A stretch of 64,000 nucleotides of DNA from Hybos culiciformis (GCA_964007475.1 OZ023273.1:744001-808000); one strand, 5' to 3'. Positions 46,791 through 59,653 are shown, counted from the first letter of the stretch. Notes: generated from the sequence alone by a model not told the origin. Numbers and translations: made by a program.

Positions 46791-48425
46791 AATATTCTTT
46801 ATCTGCAAATGTTGAGTATAAGTTTAACTTTGATGGGCTCGAGAAGTTTTTAAAGCATTTTATAGAACAGCTTAAAAATATTATAAACTGGTTTCGGTAT
46901 TACAAGTTAAACTGGTATAAGGCAGAACTTTATCATGATGACTTTGATTAGCATACTTTTTTGTTTATTTACGAATTTAAATTTGATAATTATTACGTTT
47001 CGCTTTTCTCTTGCTTTTTTCAACCAAATAATCAAAAAACATGAATATGTTTTTTACTTGTGTAGATACTTTTTTATTTATTTATTTTTATGAATTTAGT
47101 ATAGTTCAAGAGCTCCATCATTCTTTTTGGAATATCATAAAGTTGATGAATTTTTATTATTTATTCAATAAATAATTTAACACATATTTATTAAAATAAT
47201 CTCATTGAATTCTAATTAGTAAAAAAAAATAAATGCGTTTTTGCTCTATTAATATTAACAACAACATTTTTTCATGACTTCCTTAATTTTTATTAACAAA
47301 AATGTTATTTTAGTATAAATTAGTTTAAAAGAAAAATATATTCAGCTAGAATTTTCAGAATTCACGATTACACCCATCATCAATGTCCATCATCATTCAT
47401 GTACTTTTCTTTAATTCTAATTAAAAAAAATCGGAATGTAATTCAGATACATTTATTAAACCAAATCTATAATGTAAGTAATCAGAAATGATTTCAGAAT
47501 ATTGAAAAAGATTCAATATTGATGAGATGTATACTGCACTACATTAATTTAAAATTGTCGGATGCATCTTCACATTGAAAAAGAACGTTAATTACTTTTT
47601 AACATTTATAAGTTCAGCGACTCCTGCAAAATCAAGTTTTATTTTAACTTTATTCACATATTTATTGTTTTGATGACGTTTTTAGTCAGAATAATAATTG
47701 GAAAAAATACGACTTCATTTTATTTATTAATTTTTATTATATTTTTTAAATTTAGAATTCATATTTTTACGATTTCAAAAACTAATTATTTTTTTTATTT
47801 CATAATATACCATCTTTATAAGGAAAAAAATTAGTTCGAATGATAAATGTAAAACTAGTTTTTCTAACAATGGAATAGTCATACAAAATTGTAAAAAAGA
47901 GGATAATTTGTAACTAGTAACACCAATACCAAAAGTTTAAAATTTGTGATGCCGTTGTAAGTCACAATGGAAATTTTGTTTATTTATTTAACTTTTGGAA
48001 TTAGTTATTATATCTGCAGTGAAAAAAAAAATTCAGCTATAATTTGCTATATATTTCTTGATGCGTTTATGGGTGGTTGGGTGGTTGTAAGGTAAGTGTT
48101 CATATAATTATAATAAAATTTCGCAAAAAAATTTTGTATAAAAAAATGTTTTTTTGTAATATATCTTTGACTAGAAAAAGTAATAAAAAAAACTATAATT
48201 TTGATGCAGCATCTTTTGCTATACAATTAATTTACTCTGTAAAGTTTTAGTTATAATAATTCTGCTATAATTTATAGCTGTTTACTATGAGTTTTTTTTA
48301 AGATTGTGGTTGATTTACCGGTTTTTACCCTCTAGATTAGAATGATTAAGTATTCTTCATTATAAAATATTAGTCACTAATTAATATTTAAAAAAAATAA
48401 TTAATTGTCAGAGTTCTTTTTTTTT
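46791..48425. other. Y2 upstream flank and AT-rich spacer
   Basis: The first several hundred bases (to about 47150) are near-identical to the flank upstream of Y1 (44506-44870), so this holds the duplicated promoter region, with the duplication fading after GAATATCAYAAAGTTGATGA. No gene seen up to the hAT element. Confidence 0.7.
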
Positions 48426-48433
48426 ACTAATGC

Positions 48434-49458
48434 TAGGGTTGCCAAATGAGTCAAGTAAAAAAAGAGTACATTTTTAAAAAAAATCTGAAAAAAAGAGAAC
48501 ATTCGGGTGAAAAAAAAAGAGATTCAAAAGAGACCAAAAAATATAATTTAGTATTTATTCAGTTTTTTTATACATTAATATAAATACTTCAGTAATGCAC
48601 ATAAAAAATGAAGTAATTCATTTTCACCTGTACAAAGCTTAATTCAATAAGTTTTCAAAATGTTTCAAACTTTAATTATTTATTGCAAAATTTTATAGAA
48701 ATTACACATTGTATTATTATTACATACAATTAACAAAATCAAATTTATTAAACAAAAATTATTTCAATAAAATTTCTCTGAGATAGTAACATTATAACTG
48801 ATAAACCAATTCATTTTAACTTGTTTACTTGTGTACAAAGCTAAATTTCAAACATTATGAACTTTTATTATTTATTGCGAAATTTCATAGAAATTATATA
48901 TTAATTTATAAATCCTACAGACATATTAAAAAAATCAATTTACTAAACAAAAATTATTGAACGAAATCATTTTGCCTGAGCTAGAAATTGTATTTAAGAA
49001 TTTTTTGTAATTTTTTATTAGGCAGTAAAAATCTTTACACGAGATATTCTTCAAGTTATATACTACTGCCATTATTCCTCCTACAGTTTCAGGAGTAAGA
49101 CTATTTCTCTCTTTGGTCCACTAAGCTTCTATTATAGAAAATACTCGCTCAACGTTTGCGTTTTGCCCAGGAATCGCAAAAAAATTGAGCCATTTTTATA
49201 AATACAGAACTAGAACATTGTTTGAAGAATTGAAGCGATTTTAAGCTAGATGGAAGCTTTTTCAAATTTTGTCATTAGTTTCTAATAAAAAAAACTTCAA
49301 ATCTGACAATTTGTCGAAAACAATTAAAATATCTTGAAAACAATTTTAGTCTAAAAAAGAGACTTAAAGAGATCATTTAAAAAACAAAAAAGAGAAAAAA
49401 AGAGTGAAGCAAAAAAAGAGACCATGTTCTCTTTTAAAGAGACCATTTGGCAACCCTA
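48434..49458 (-). mobile_element. decayed hAT transposon, 1025 bp
   Basis: TIRs TAGGGTTGCCAAATG at both ends, flanked by a perfect 8-bp duplication ACTAATGC (48426-48433, 49459-49466). Inner AAAAAGAGACC motifs recur near both ends. The minus strand keeps part of a hAT transposase C-terminal domain (see 48975-49175), so the original element was autonomous and has been deleted internally. Confidence 0.93.
48975..49175 (-). pseudogene. hAT transposase C-terminal relic
   Basis: The minus strand reads GQNANVERVFSIIEA, a stop, then WTKERNSLTPETVGGIMAV. This is the conserved hAT dimerisation-region signature (N-A-x-V-E-R-x-F-S followed by N-x-L-x-x-x-x-V). One in-frame stop replaces the residue before W. 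No upstream RNase-H-like part is preserved. Confidence 0.85.
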
Positions 49459-49466
49459 ACTAATGC

Positions 49467-52400
49467 ATTAATTTGCCAAAGCCTTTTTTAATTAAAAAAT
49501 TATCCCTAAATATTTTATTATGTTTTTAAAAATGGTTTCGGTAAATTTAATTTCAAAATAAAATAAAAATACAAGAATATGTATTCTTTCGGGTAGCGAA
49601 AAAGAACTTAAACCGGATGAATTATTTATTTATTAAGTATAATAAAGCATTTGGAATTTAATAACATCACTTTTGCTTTCGTTTCCAAATATTTAACCAA
49701 TTACTTAGTGGTGACAAAATGAATATATAAATTTTAAAAAAATTATACTTCTAGAGTTCACCTATAAAATCCAGTCAAGTAAAGTATTAATTTTTTAAAT
49801 CTTGTTTTTTTTTTTTAAATTCTGTTTTCAATAATCCTGACGGTATAAAAATCTTGGTTAAGATTGTTAAAATTTTCGTTTGACAATATTTATATGTCAA
49901 GATTTTGCAAATCATGATTTCGATTTGTAGTCAAGATTTTAAAAATTAATATTTTGATCAAATCAGGTTTTAGAAAAATTAAGATTTTAGCGATCAAGAT
50001 TATGTTACAGATCCACTTCAAGATTTTCGAAATATTGTTTGTTGAAATTTCTTTTTTTGCGCGCGCCGCAAATCCCACTGACCGACCACCAGTTCGCCCG
50101 CCCGCCACTACACACTCCCCTATTTGGATAAGGGATACCCCCTATACGCCCTACACAAAAATGGAGCCAATCGGGCCGGTAAATGTACTGTAATATTGAC
50201 ATTTACCAAAAGTAAACTCACATTCACCGGACTTCGCACATTCGCCGTAACATATACATTATTATGAAAGCATAATGAAGGAATGAATGTACGACAACAT
50301 AAACCAGGAAGCCGAATTCTATATGTACCCAATATTATGTTATTATATCAGTTTTATTGTTAATTAAAATATTTCTGGGCATTTGTTATAAAACAAAAGT
50401 AAATGTTCTTTATGAATCCCTCTTTGTTGCTTATTCGTGAGGAGAAAAAAACCTATATCATTTAACCTAAATGAACTTCATTTTGATTGATATTTCTTAT
50501 GAATAAATTTAATTAAAATAATATGATTGCACAATCATAAAATAATTTATTTTCAAATCTTCTTATTTGATGACGATTTCAATTTTACTTCCCGAATTTT
50601 TTAGTTGAACCTTTTTTTTTTATACTACAAACATGATTTAATGAATATTTAACTTAACTTAAAAAGGGTTTTTTGTTGTACAGTATGCTGAGCTGAGTTT
50701 GTTTTTCTTACAACTTTAAAAAAAAATAATGGTAATAATTATTACTTTAACATTTTAATTATATGTACCTGCCTGTTATAACAATATCTCGGAACGCGAA
50801 TTGTCAAAGTGTTTTGATTTTATTTTCATTGTAGTATTCGAACAGAACTTTGGTCAGTTTCACGTTTCACCTCATGTCTCAAATGGCATCTAAAAAAGTT
50901 TCAGAGTGACATCTAATAATTAATTAAAGAAAATACTTTTAGCATAATTCGGATCTATATAATATAAATAGAAAATCTAAGTAATTAAATGGTAAGGAAG
51001 TATCATATACAAACATTATACATTGTACGTGTATTTGTTGATTTATAATTATATAATAATAACCATAGAACAATCATGCATATCATCACAATTATTATAA
51101 GAAAATATTGAAAATAAATTGGGTCAATATTGAATTAAATTTTCCTGGGTTGAATAACATTAGATCAAATTTAATGCCGATAAAATCTATTAGTAGAGTT
51201 AACAGTTTCATTGAATAAATTAAATTTTTATTGAAATTTATGACATTTTAATAATGTGTAATATTGATTGATTTAAATAGGACATTAATGTAAACAGATG
51301 GACAATTTATATGAAAAGTATGAAATAGTGGGCACTACAAAGGAAAAAAAAGTTTTTTTTTTCATCACTAATATTGTAAGTTCAATTTAATTTTCTTTTT
51401 AAAACACTGAAATATCCAGTTTAAGAACTTTTTAACACTATTATATTACTAAAGTAAATTCCGTCGCCCTTGATAACGATAAATATTCTGAACCGGAAAT
51501 CTTCAATATTTTAAGCAAAAAAAAGTAAACGAATTGTCTTGTGTGTTTTTTCGATGCGACTACGATCAGCTAATTAACGACTACTAAATCTGAGTAAATA
51601 TTTTTACGACATAAAATATTTCTATAATTTATAATACATTACACATAATTGTGCTTAAAATATTTATGAAAATGTTCTTAGAACATTTTTTCATCTATTT
51701 AATGAATTTTAAATGCATAAAATTTTTATTTTCAAAGGCGTATTTTTACAAACTGCATTTGAAATTGTTCCACAGGGAACAATTTGTCTCAAGAATTAAG
51801 CGATGAAAGTGTATAATTTATTTTCCACAAACAAGTTAAATGCTCTTACGGCTTATAATGTGGATGACAAAATATTTTATGTGAAATTATTTTTTCATCA
51901 GAATACGCCCATTTAACCTATTATATAGATTCAATCGAAGTCTTTATTAAATACATAATATATAAATAACCAAGTTTCATATGTATCTTTTACCATTACG
52001 CAAATAGATATTGTATAAATTAATAAAATCGAAGCATATAATTTTTATTATATTTAAAAATATTTATTTCTCATTGTTTTAGATTTTCGAATTTGTCTAA
52101 AAAAATTGAAATTAAATTGTATCAAATTTATGCAATAATTTTTGATTACAAAAACTTCATTTCTTTTCCTTAATTTTTTTTCCATAATAACAAATAATTT
52201 AATTCAAATTTTCCCGCGCATTAAAATTATGTTTTTGTCTCTAATTTGACTTGAAAATGTATAAAACTGTCATTTTTGAAATTCTATTAAGAGTCTTTAA
52301 TTTTACATCAATCTTCATTAATTTTTTTTTTAATATATTCTTATTTAAACAAATATTATACATCTTTTTCCAGATTTGAATTAATTTCTTTCATGAACTG

Positions 52401-54082
52401 TTTTTGCCTTATTATTTTATTTTTCCAACCGCAGCAGATGTTAAAAAAAAATTTTTTTTCTGAATTATATATATATACATGTTTATGTACCTATAATGCA
52501 TAAATCATTATCATTATTTGCAGTTTTGTTCCTATTTTTTCAGTATAGGTTATTGTATCTAAATATTAAAAAAAAAAACAAATATTTGAAGTATGAAAAT
52601 AAAAAAAAACATATATGTATATTTATTATAATTCCAAAGGTTAAGGACTCATCAATATAGTTAGTATACGATGAGTGAATAATATAAGTTTGAATTTTTA
52701 TTTCGGTATTATTCTTGAATTAAAATATTTTTTTATATGTTATTAGAATTTTACTTGCTGATAATTTAATTAACTAAAATTTTTAAATTTATTTGAATAT
52801 ATAATTTGCATTGGCAAAATATGCTTCATATCATATGTTTAGTCGTAAAACATACTAACGAGATAAAGTATCTATGTATAATTTTTATCTTCCACCAAAC
52901 ACAGATCATACAAAAAAAAACAACTATGCCCAGAAAGTCAAAATAAGAATATAAAAGAGTTCTTTTGTTGAGAAACCAAAATAAATAATGTTCCATGTAA
53001 ATTACGGATGCAGGTAAAAATAAACATAAACAAATATTTATTATTTTCATATTTTTTAAATATAATAAATGTTTACAAATATTTCTCTTCTTATTAACAT
53101 TATCAAAGATCTTATCAAAGATCACGTCTATTTAAGTCATCATAATTTTCAAGGGCAGTTTCAGTTCTTCAAATAATAAGATAATGATAATATTTTATAC
53201 TGAATCTTTTTTTATCGATTAACATCGTTTATTTTATTTTTTATTTTTTCAATGTGTATTTCCATATTTATTTCTATCAACGTAAAATTTTCTAAACGAA
53301 CCTTTTTCAGATTTATTACTGTGTGTAGTAAATAATACCTAAATGTCTACAAAAACTTGAAAGCTATATTTGAATTCAAGTGGATTGCACTTTATTTTCA
53401 AAATTCGAAGAAGAATACATTTTATTTGACATAATATTTTTATTAAAGGTTCACAAATAGATACATAAGTAACGATTATTAGCAAATTAATGGATTTGCA
53501 TTTCATAATTTCAGTGTCATCATACATACTTTATAAGTTTTTCTATATATATTTACGTTTGATCTCTTCCAATTTATAATCATAGATAAGTATATATTAA
53601 TAGAATTAACTTGTGATAATAAAATCAATCAATCAATCTATTTTAGTTAAAATCATTTTGTGACTTGAATATATGGAAATCTTCCTAAAGTTTATTGATT
53701 TTAATTCCCAGAAGAATATTAAAATTTTTATTGTTAATAAATAAATATATAACAAAATTGAAAAAAAAAAAAAAACTGTTTGTCGTAAATCGTGATTTGT
53801 GTTGAACTTTTGTTTTGATAACATGTAGGTATGAACTCTTTAACTTTAATATATGGGTCGTTATTTACATAACTGTTGAATAAAATACGAATACGCACCT
53901 TGATCTAATGAATGAATTTGTTTGAGTGTTTATAGCGACGAAATGACGTAGAAAAAATGTTAAATTTATATGCATATATTTATTTTCAGAGTGAATGTAT
54001 TGTCGCTTGCTTATTTGTCATTATATACATGCATGGATTGGAATTATTTAAAAAAAAATAAATAAATAAATTAATCAGAAAA
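49467..54082. other. gene-free AT-rich stretch
   Basis: No coding region I can support. Notable only for degenerate TCAAGATTTT-type repeats at 49855-50040 and a GC-rich patch at 50058-50180 (GCGCGCCGCAAATCCCACTG, CCCGCCCGCCACTACACAC). The short ORFs around 50000-50330 follow from that base composition and look non-coding. Confidence 0.6.
49855..50040. repeat. degenerate TCAAGATTTT repeats
   Basis: TCTTGGTTAAGATTGTT, GTCAAGATTTTGC, GTCAAGATTTTAAA, AATTAAGATTTTAG, GATCAAGATT and TTCAAGATTTTCG occur at irregular spacing of 25-45 bp. Confidence 0.6.
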
Positions 54083-54433
54083 TAACCCAATATACCATCG
54101 CGCCAGTTCGCAAAGAAATGTCAAGTATTTGTACTGGCATGGGCGTCGATTACTGAACCGGCCTACAAGTTCACTCATAGTTAACATATTTTTGGCACAC
54201 CGGCTTAAAATATGCCTCCGACTTGTTTGTTAGTTTTGAAACTAACCTGAACACCAATAAACAGGAGTTTGTCCCGGCCGCCAGTTTTAAGGTCAGCTGA
54301 AAAGACCAATTTAAATTACCGACTTTTGTGTCGGATATTGAACTATGTTCTAAGTCGAAACAAATATTTGACCTTGCAGTCTATCTTATTTTTGAGTGTA
54401 AGCGACTTATTACGGTAATCTTTCTCTTCAAAC

Positions 54434-54612
54434 AGTTACTGGTTGTACATAAATGTCAGTTTACGTAAAGCTGACAGCAGCGTGAGTTATTTTTGTACAA
54501 ATAACTATTATAAATTGCTTATTATATGTTGCTAAATCAAAGGAAATTGCAAGGCGTACATAAGTGCCAGTTTACGTAAAACTGACAACAGCGTCAATTA
54601 TTTGTTGCTTTG
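54434..54612. repeat. tandem copies of a GTCAGTTTACGTAAAGCTGAC hairpin
   Basis: TACATAAATGTCAGTTTACG..CTGACAGCAGCG (54447) and TACATAAGTGCCAGTTTACG..CTGACAACAGCG (54557) are two copies of a segment of about 110 bp. Each core is a perfect or near-perfect hairpin around TTTACGTAAA. Confidence 0.75.
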
Positions 54613-54749
54613 TTGACTTTGTTGATAAGTTGACATTTATAATTTCATTATATTTGAAAAACAAACACGTGATGGAAAAAATTTAAATAACAATAAAATA
54701 AAATAAATAAAAAATAAAAAAAAGGTAAGTTTATTTTATTTTATTTATA

Positions 54750-55085
54750 TTTTATTTAATTTTTTTTTTAGATAAACAGTAGAGGCGTCTTTTGAAGAAT
54801 TTCCGGGAATTCCTTGTTGTGGTGGTCGGCGTAACTACAGTTTCCTTGAACCTCCCAGAATCGGCTGAAATTTGGACGGGGGGCAGAGGTGGTGCCAAAC
54901 TCCCAAAACTGAAATCAGTTCTTGAGACAAAGGCCCCGTTTCGGAGATAGGGGCCTCCAAAGTTTTCATACATTTTAGTATGAAAATTTTTTTTAGCCTG
55001 ATTTGCCCTATTTTTGGGTAGGTAATAGAGGTGGTCCCTAAAATGTTAAATCCGAGACAGTTGGTGTTAGGTACCAAACCTGCCT
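54750..55085. other. unclassified less AT-rich segment
   Basis: Contains GGCTGAAATTTGGACGGGG, GAGGTGGTGCCAAAC and CCCCGTTTCGGAGATAGGGG. It reads like an old repeat fragment. Two overlapping minus-strand ORFs (54752-54973 and 54835-55077) have no recognisable domain. Confidence 0.4.
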
Positions 55086-57104
55086 ATACCAATTTTAATT
55101 TTCTTTTGTTAAACTTTTAGTATCAACATCTGACATTTTTCTTAACATTTGCCACAGACAACATCAAAATTCCAAAGGGATTTAATGGTTATTTTTGGAC
55201 ATCAGAAGGTATTGCTGAAAATATTTTAGAATTTACGGAGCAGAAGGTAAATATAATTCAGAAAATTTTCTGAAATTTTAGAAACTATTTTTATTAGATA
55301 CCTACCTACCTACTACCTACTTAGTCATAATAATGTTGGACTTGACTTACATGGTAGCATGTATCTACCTACAATTTACACATAAATTAAAATGATCAAA
55401 CTTTGAGGTAAACCAATGAACTTGAAGGAAGAATGAATTATTCTTTCTTTTTTTTTTAATTACCTGCTTCATATAACATTTCGGTTTTCTTTTGAAATAA
55501 AAAATCAGAAAAAAAAAATTTAAAAATTAAACCAATTCATCAACACTCTACCTCATTCGGTACTGATTTAAATTGTGTATTTTATGTTCATTAATTACTC
55601 TGTTATCTGTAGTTAATAATAAAAATAAAATAAATTAAAAAAAAATTGTTAGACCACCATACAAAAGTTTTAGCAATTTTTATTTCAATCAAAATGTTAT
55701 CATAAAATAAAATAAGTAGAATCGGTGTTTGATTTTCCATAGTGTGATTTTGTTACTGTCGGCACTGAGTTTCTTCCGGTTTTGTTTGTTCTGTATCTAA
55801 GACCGAATTTTTTTTTGATCGGATTTATTTACAAGAATATATTTACTACTCGCCCCTTACTTATCGCCTTTATTAAATAGAACAGCCATCTTTTAAATTA
55901 AATAACAATAATTAAAACTAAGACACAAAATCAGAATTTTTAGCGTTAAATAATTGATCAAAGGAAATCTCTTTTAGTAAACTAAATTTATTTATTTTTT
56001 TTCTACATAGTAAAACACATTTTTCTGAATAAAATATTCTTTCTAATTTTATCATCGTACTTTGTAGTTTTTATATTAATTTTTTTTTTAGGTTCATCCA
56101 CAATATGTAAGAACATTAAAGTCAAATAAATCAAATTCTATTATATTAGCAAATTCCAAAGAAATGACAGTAACAACGTTCGATGACGGAGCAATAACTC
56201 GAATTTCAAAAGTAAGTACATTTATTGTATCTATATTAAATTTATTAATATTTTTCTTTTAATTTTTAGCTAATAACGGCAATGCAATTTATATGGGACA
56301 TTTTCGTAATATTAAATTTCTTGAACAAAATGAATTATTTTTGAGTTTTGTAAAAGAAGGCATTAACTATTTATATGTGTATAATTATAGAATAGGCTCC
56401 AGTCATTATGAAATGTATACCGTTGATGATGTTATTCAAGAAATCCAGCAAACATTGTTGTAAGTTATTATTTTTTGCCTTTTCTTTTAATTTGCATGAA
56501 TTACATTCAATCGTAGAAATGTATATTATGTAAAGCACATACTGAAATGCATTCAAAGAATCCTTGCCGAATTTTACGTATTAATGTATTTTGGTTTAGC
56601 ATTATTAATAATGTTTTTTTTTATTGTGACCCTTTTCCTACATCAACATTTTTTTTTCAAATTTAGTTAATTTATTTAATTTTTTTTTCAGAAAGTATCC
56701 AGAATATAATATAAGATTAAATTCATCATTATTTGGGAATGAAGAATTAGTTAAAAAATTATTAGCTATTAATATGAAGATATCAATAAAAGACAGAATT
56801 CAAAAGTTGTATAAAGATTATTATAAAGAAAAAATCAAATTTTATCGCCATCCAGAAGCTACAATTTATTTTATTCAGTGTTCGGACAATGCAGAAAACT
56901 TAAAAAGGTAATTTTGTTTAATTTTCTCTTGAATAGTCAAAATAATTTTTTTTTTTTTATCAAATTGCTTAAAATTAAATAATTTAAGAAGAGTAAACAA
57001 GTTTTTTTGGATTATTAATTTGGTAATTATATATCATTCATTTTAAAGCGCTTCTTAATATAATAAGTATAAGTAATTGAATTTTTATCTTAATTTTTTT
57101 TTAG

Positions 57105-57421
57105 ATATTTTATAGACGATAAAATTATAACAATTAAATTAATCGATAATGCATAAATTAATCGCATAATGCATATTGAATCTTTGAGTGATATAAATAA
57201 TTGTAATTTTATTGCTGAATCCCAAGAGTCAAATTTAAGTAACAAAGATTATAATGTTAGTTTAAATGGAAGTACATTGAACAGTTCGAGTACTCAAATT
57301 TCTAGGTGGTTTAGAAAAAATTATACTTTCGTTGTAGGAGATAGTCAGCAATTACCTCAGCTTTTACCAAAATTTAAACGGAGCTCATCAAATTATCGCA
57401 ATACAAAACCGGGGACAATAA
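57105..57421 (+). CDS. exon of the unidentified gene, contains in-frame stop
   Basis: Begins YFIDDKIITIKLIDNA then TAA; open again as INRIMHIESLSDINNCNFI and through FVVGDSQQLPQLLPKFKR to a GTAACC donor in phase 1. The sequence around the stop (GATAATGCATAAATTAATCG followed by CATAATGCAT) looks like a small local duplication that could have created the stop. Confidence 0.5.
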
Positions 57422-57482
57422 GTAACCGATATTTGAAGATATGGATTATTTGTTGACTTTTCAATATTTTTTTTTTATATAG

Positions 57483-57746
57483 ATATAACTGATCAGGAAA
57501 ACGATGGGAATTATTTGACATTATGTGAAACTTTAAAATCAGCAATAAATTCACAATCAATTCCTATTATGAATTTTACAATGAATCAGGAGTGTGATAC
57601 TTTTAAATCATGTGAACCATTTGCTATTGAATTAGTGTCAACAAATATTTGTATTTTGGGACAGCAAGAAAGTGATAGTTTTATTGGTTTGAGTCAGCAA
57701 TTACCTCCACTTGTGCCAGCTAACAGACAAGTTAAACAGAATCAAA
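57483..57746 (+). CDS. repeated exon B of the unidentified gene
   Basis: Starts phase 1 (NITDQENDGNYLTLCETL), contains SIPIMNFTMNQECDTFKSCE and GLSQQLPPLVPANRQ, and ends at a strong donor GTGAGC in phase 1. It resembles both the previous exon (SQQLPQLLP) and the next (ISIMN..DTFRSCE), showing exon duplication. Confidence 0.6.
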
Positions 57747-57810
57747 GTGAGCAGATTATAAAAATTCAGAAATAGTATAATTTTTAACTTAAATATCTTA
57801 TTTTTTAAAG

Positions 57811-58013
57811 ACATTATAAATCAAGAAGAGAATCAGCTCAGAGCTACGAAAATGATATCATGCAAAAATCTAACAATACCAAGAAATTCTGGATATATCT
57901 CTATTATGAATTCTCAGTTGAATGAAGACTTTGATACTTTTAGATCATGTGAAGCATTTGAAAATACAGATACAATAAAAACTAATCTATATTTTTTTTA
58001 CCATGAGATAAAT
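57811..58013 (+). CDS. repeated exon C of the unidentified gene
   Basis: Starts phase 1 (NIINQEENQLRATKMISC), contains YISIMNSQLNEDFDTFRSCE, and ends at the donor GTATGT after YHEIN. No following exon is recognised before the hAT MITE at 58350. Confidence 0.5.
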
Positions 58014-58349
58014 GTATGTACATTTTTGTTAAATTTAAAAAAAATAATTTTAACGAGAAAAACCATTTCACTTTTTATGGAAAACAATTCAAAAAATTTC
58101 ATTTATAATTTATACGTTTAAAAAAATTTTAATTTCTACGTATCAAGTAAGAAAAACGTTATTTTGCTGAAATTAAAATATTAGATTTATTGTATTTTTT
58201 TTTTATCAACGTAAAAATGTAAATGTCCAATTTTTAATTGAATTTATAAATTAAATTCGAATTATGGTGAATTCGGCTGTCTTTTTTCTGCAGCAATAAC
58301 ATTTTTGCATTTTTTTTTTTAATTTTGATAACAAGATATACGGTATATT

Positions 58350-58822
58350 CAGTGCTGAGCTGAAGGGGGCTCGCACGGGCTCGCAAGAGCCCCCTGATAA
58401 ATTTAAAAAAAATTTGCGAGCCCTCTGATAAACTTTAAAAAATACGCGAGCCACTTGATAATTTCAAAGATATTTGTTTGTACCCAATATTAAAATTTTT
58501 TGATTCAACAATCTGCGAAAAAGTATCGAAAATATCGATTTAAAATATTAGTACATTATTTGATACAATAAAAAAATCGTAAAGTTAATATAGAAATGTT
58601 TGATTTTGTATACTACTGAATGAAAAGTCCCGCCTTTTATATTTTTAAATTTAAACGATCGCCTAAATTTTAATGTAATATTTTAATATTTTATACATAT
58701 ATGTATATATACTAAACTATTAAAAAAATAAAATGCAGGTAAAAAAAAAAAAAAATTTTTTTTGTGAATCTATGAAATCTTGAATGCGAGCCCTCTGATA
58801 ATAATTCCACAGCTCAGCACTG
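58350..58822. mobile_element. hAT MITE, 473 bp
   Basis: Perfect 13-bp TIRs CAGTGCTGAGCTG, flanked by a perfect 8-bp duplication GGTATATT (58342-58349, 58823-58830). Subterminal GCGAGCCCTCTGATAA motifs are present four times in variants. No transposase. Confidence 0.94.
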
Positions 58823-59423
58823 GGTATATTGCATAATACGCTTTAATCAAAAATAAAAGAACAATATTTAAAATAAAATTATTTTTACTTTTACATATAC
58901 AAATAATAATTTCATATACAAATAATAATGAGCTCAATCTCAAGAATCCGAAATTTTCGGCCATATTAAGTATCTAAAAATCACAGAAGCTTATTAAACG
59001 AAAATTCAAGAAATATTCTAAAAGTTTTCAAATATCATTAAAATAAGTTTAGCATACGAAACGTTTTCATCAAAATCAAGTTTTATTTATAAAAATGTGC
59101 AACGATTTTTGCTTTTACAACCACATATACATCATTTTAATTATATTTATGAAGTACATAAGAAATGTATTTTGTGAAAAATAGATTCATTCGATAATTT
59201 TAATATTAATTACTAAAATCTTTCGTTTTTGAAAATTTATGTTTTAATTTTTATAAGAGAATTTATGTTAATTTGTTTGTTTTTATTATTTTTATGTTAA
59301 ATAATAAATAGTATTTCAACATTAACTGTATCTGATTCTTATTTTTGCCATTTTGGTTACAACAGTTTTTTTTACTTTAGCAAAGTTACCATTAAATGAT
59401 CTGACATTTTGTTAATTGATGTT

Positions 59424-59653
59424 AATGTTAATTGTAAAATATACTTTAATGTAAGCTCACCATTTTTGTCCTCCTAAAAGGAGGGCCTATTCAGAATATT
59501 TTTAGTTTTTCGCAAATATCTCGAAAATATGAATGGGTAAAAAACGCACCGTTTTCGAAATATTTTCGAAAAACTAAAAATATTCTGAATAGGTCCTCCT
59601 TAGGAGGACAAAAATGGTCAGCTTACATTAAAGTATGTTTTACAATTAACATC
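59424..59653. mobile_element. foldback MITE near the right end of the 6-kb segment
   Basis: Left arm TTAATGTTAATTGTAAAATA..TTTTTGTCCTCCT..TATTCAGAATATTTTTAG is mirrored on the right (CTAAAAATATTCTGAATAGG..GAGGACAAAAATGG..TTACAATTAACATC). The spacer is about 65 bp. The right outer end joins less AT-rich sequence at CGACGGCAG. Confidence 0.85.

Larger units (their letters stand above)
55158..58013 (+). pseudogene. unidentified multi-exon gene fragment with repeated 3' exons
   Basis: Exons by splice sites and codon content: 55158-55246, 56092-56211, 56270-56459, 56692-56907, 57105-57421, 57483-57746 and 57811-58013. Readable blocks include GFNGYFWTSEGIAENILEF, TVTTFDDGAITRIS, NGNAIYMGHFRNIKFLEQNE, DDVIQEIQQTLLKYPEYN and KFYRHPEATIYFIQCSDN. 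I recognise no family. Two defects: joining 56211 to 56270 with GT-AG leaves the frame one base off, and an in-frame TAA at 57154-57156 follows KLIDNA, after which coding resumes in the same frame. The last three exons share motifs and keep phase 1. No start exon was found. It may be a captured or decaying gene, or two adjacent ORFs; a single-base assembly error at 56211/56270 is possible. Confidence 0.6.

Noticed and set aside
54752..55077. Two overlapping minus-strand ORFs as a gene
   Set aside because: They overlap each other in different frames within a repeat-like patch and show no domain.
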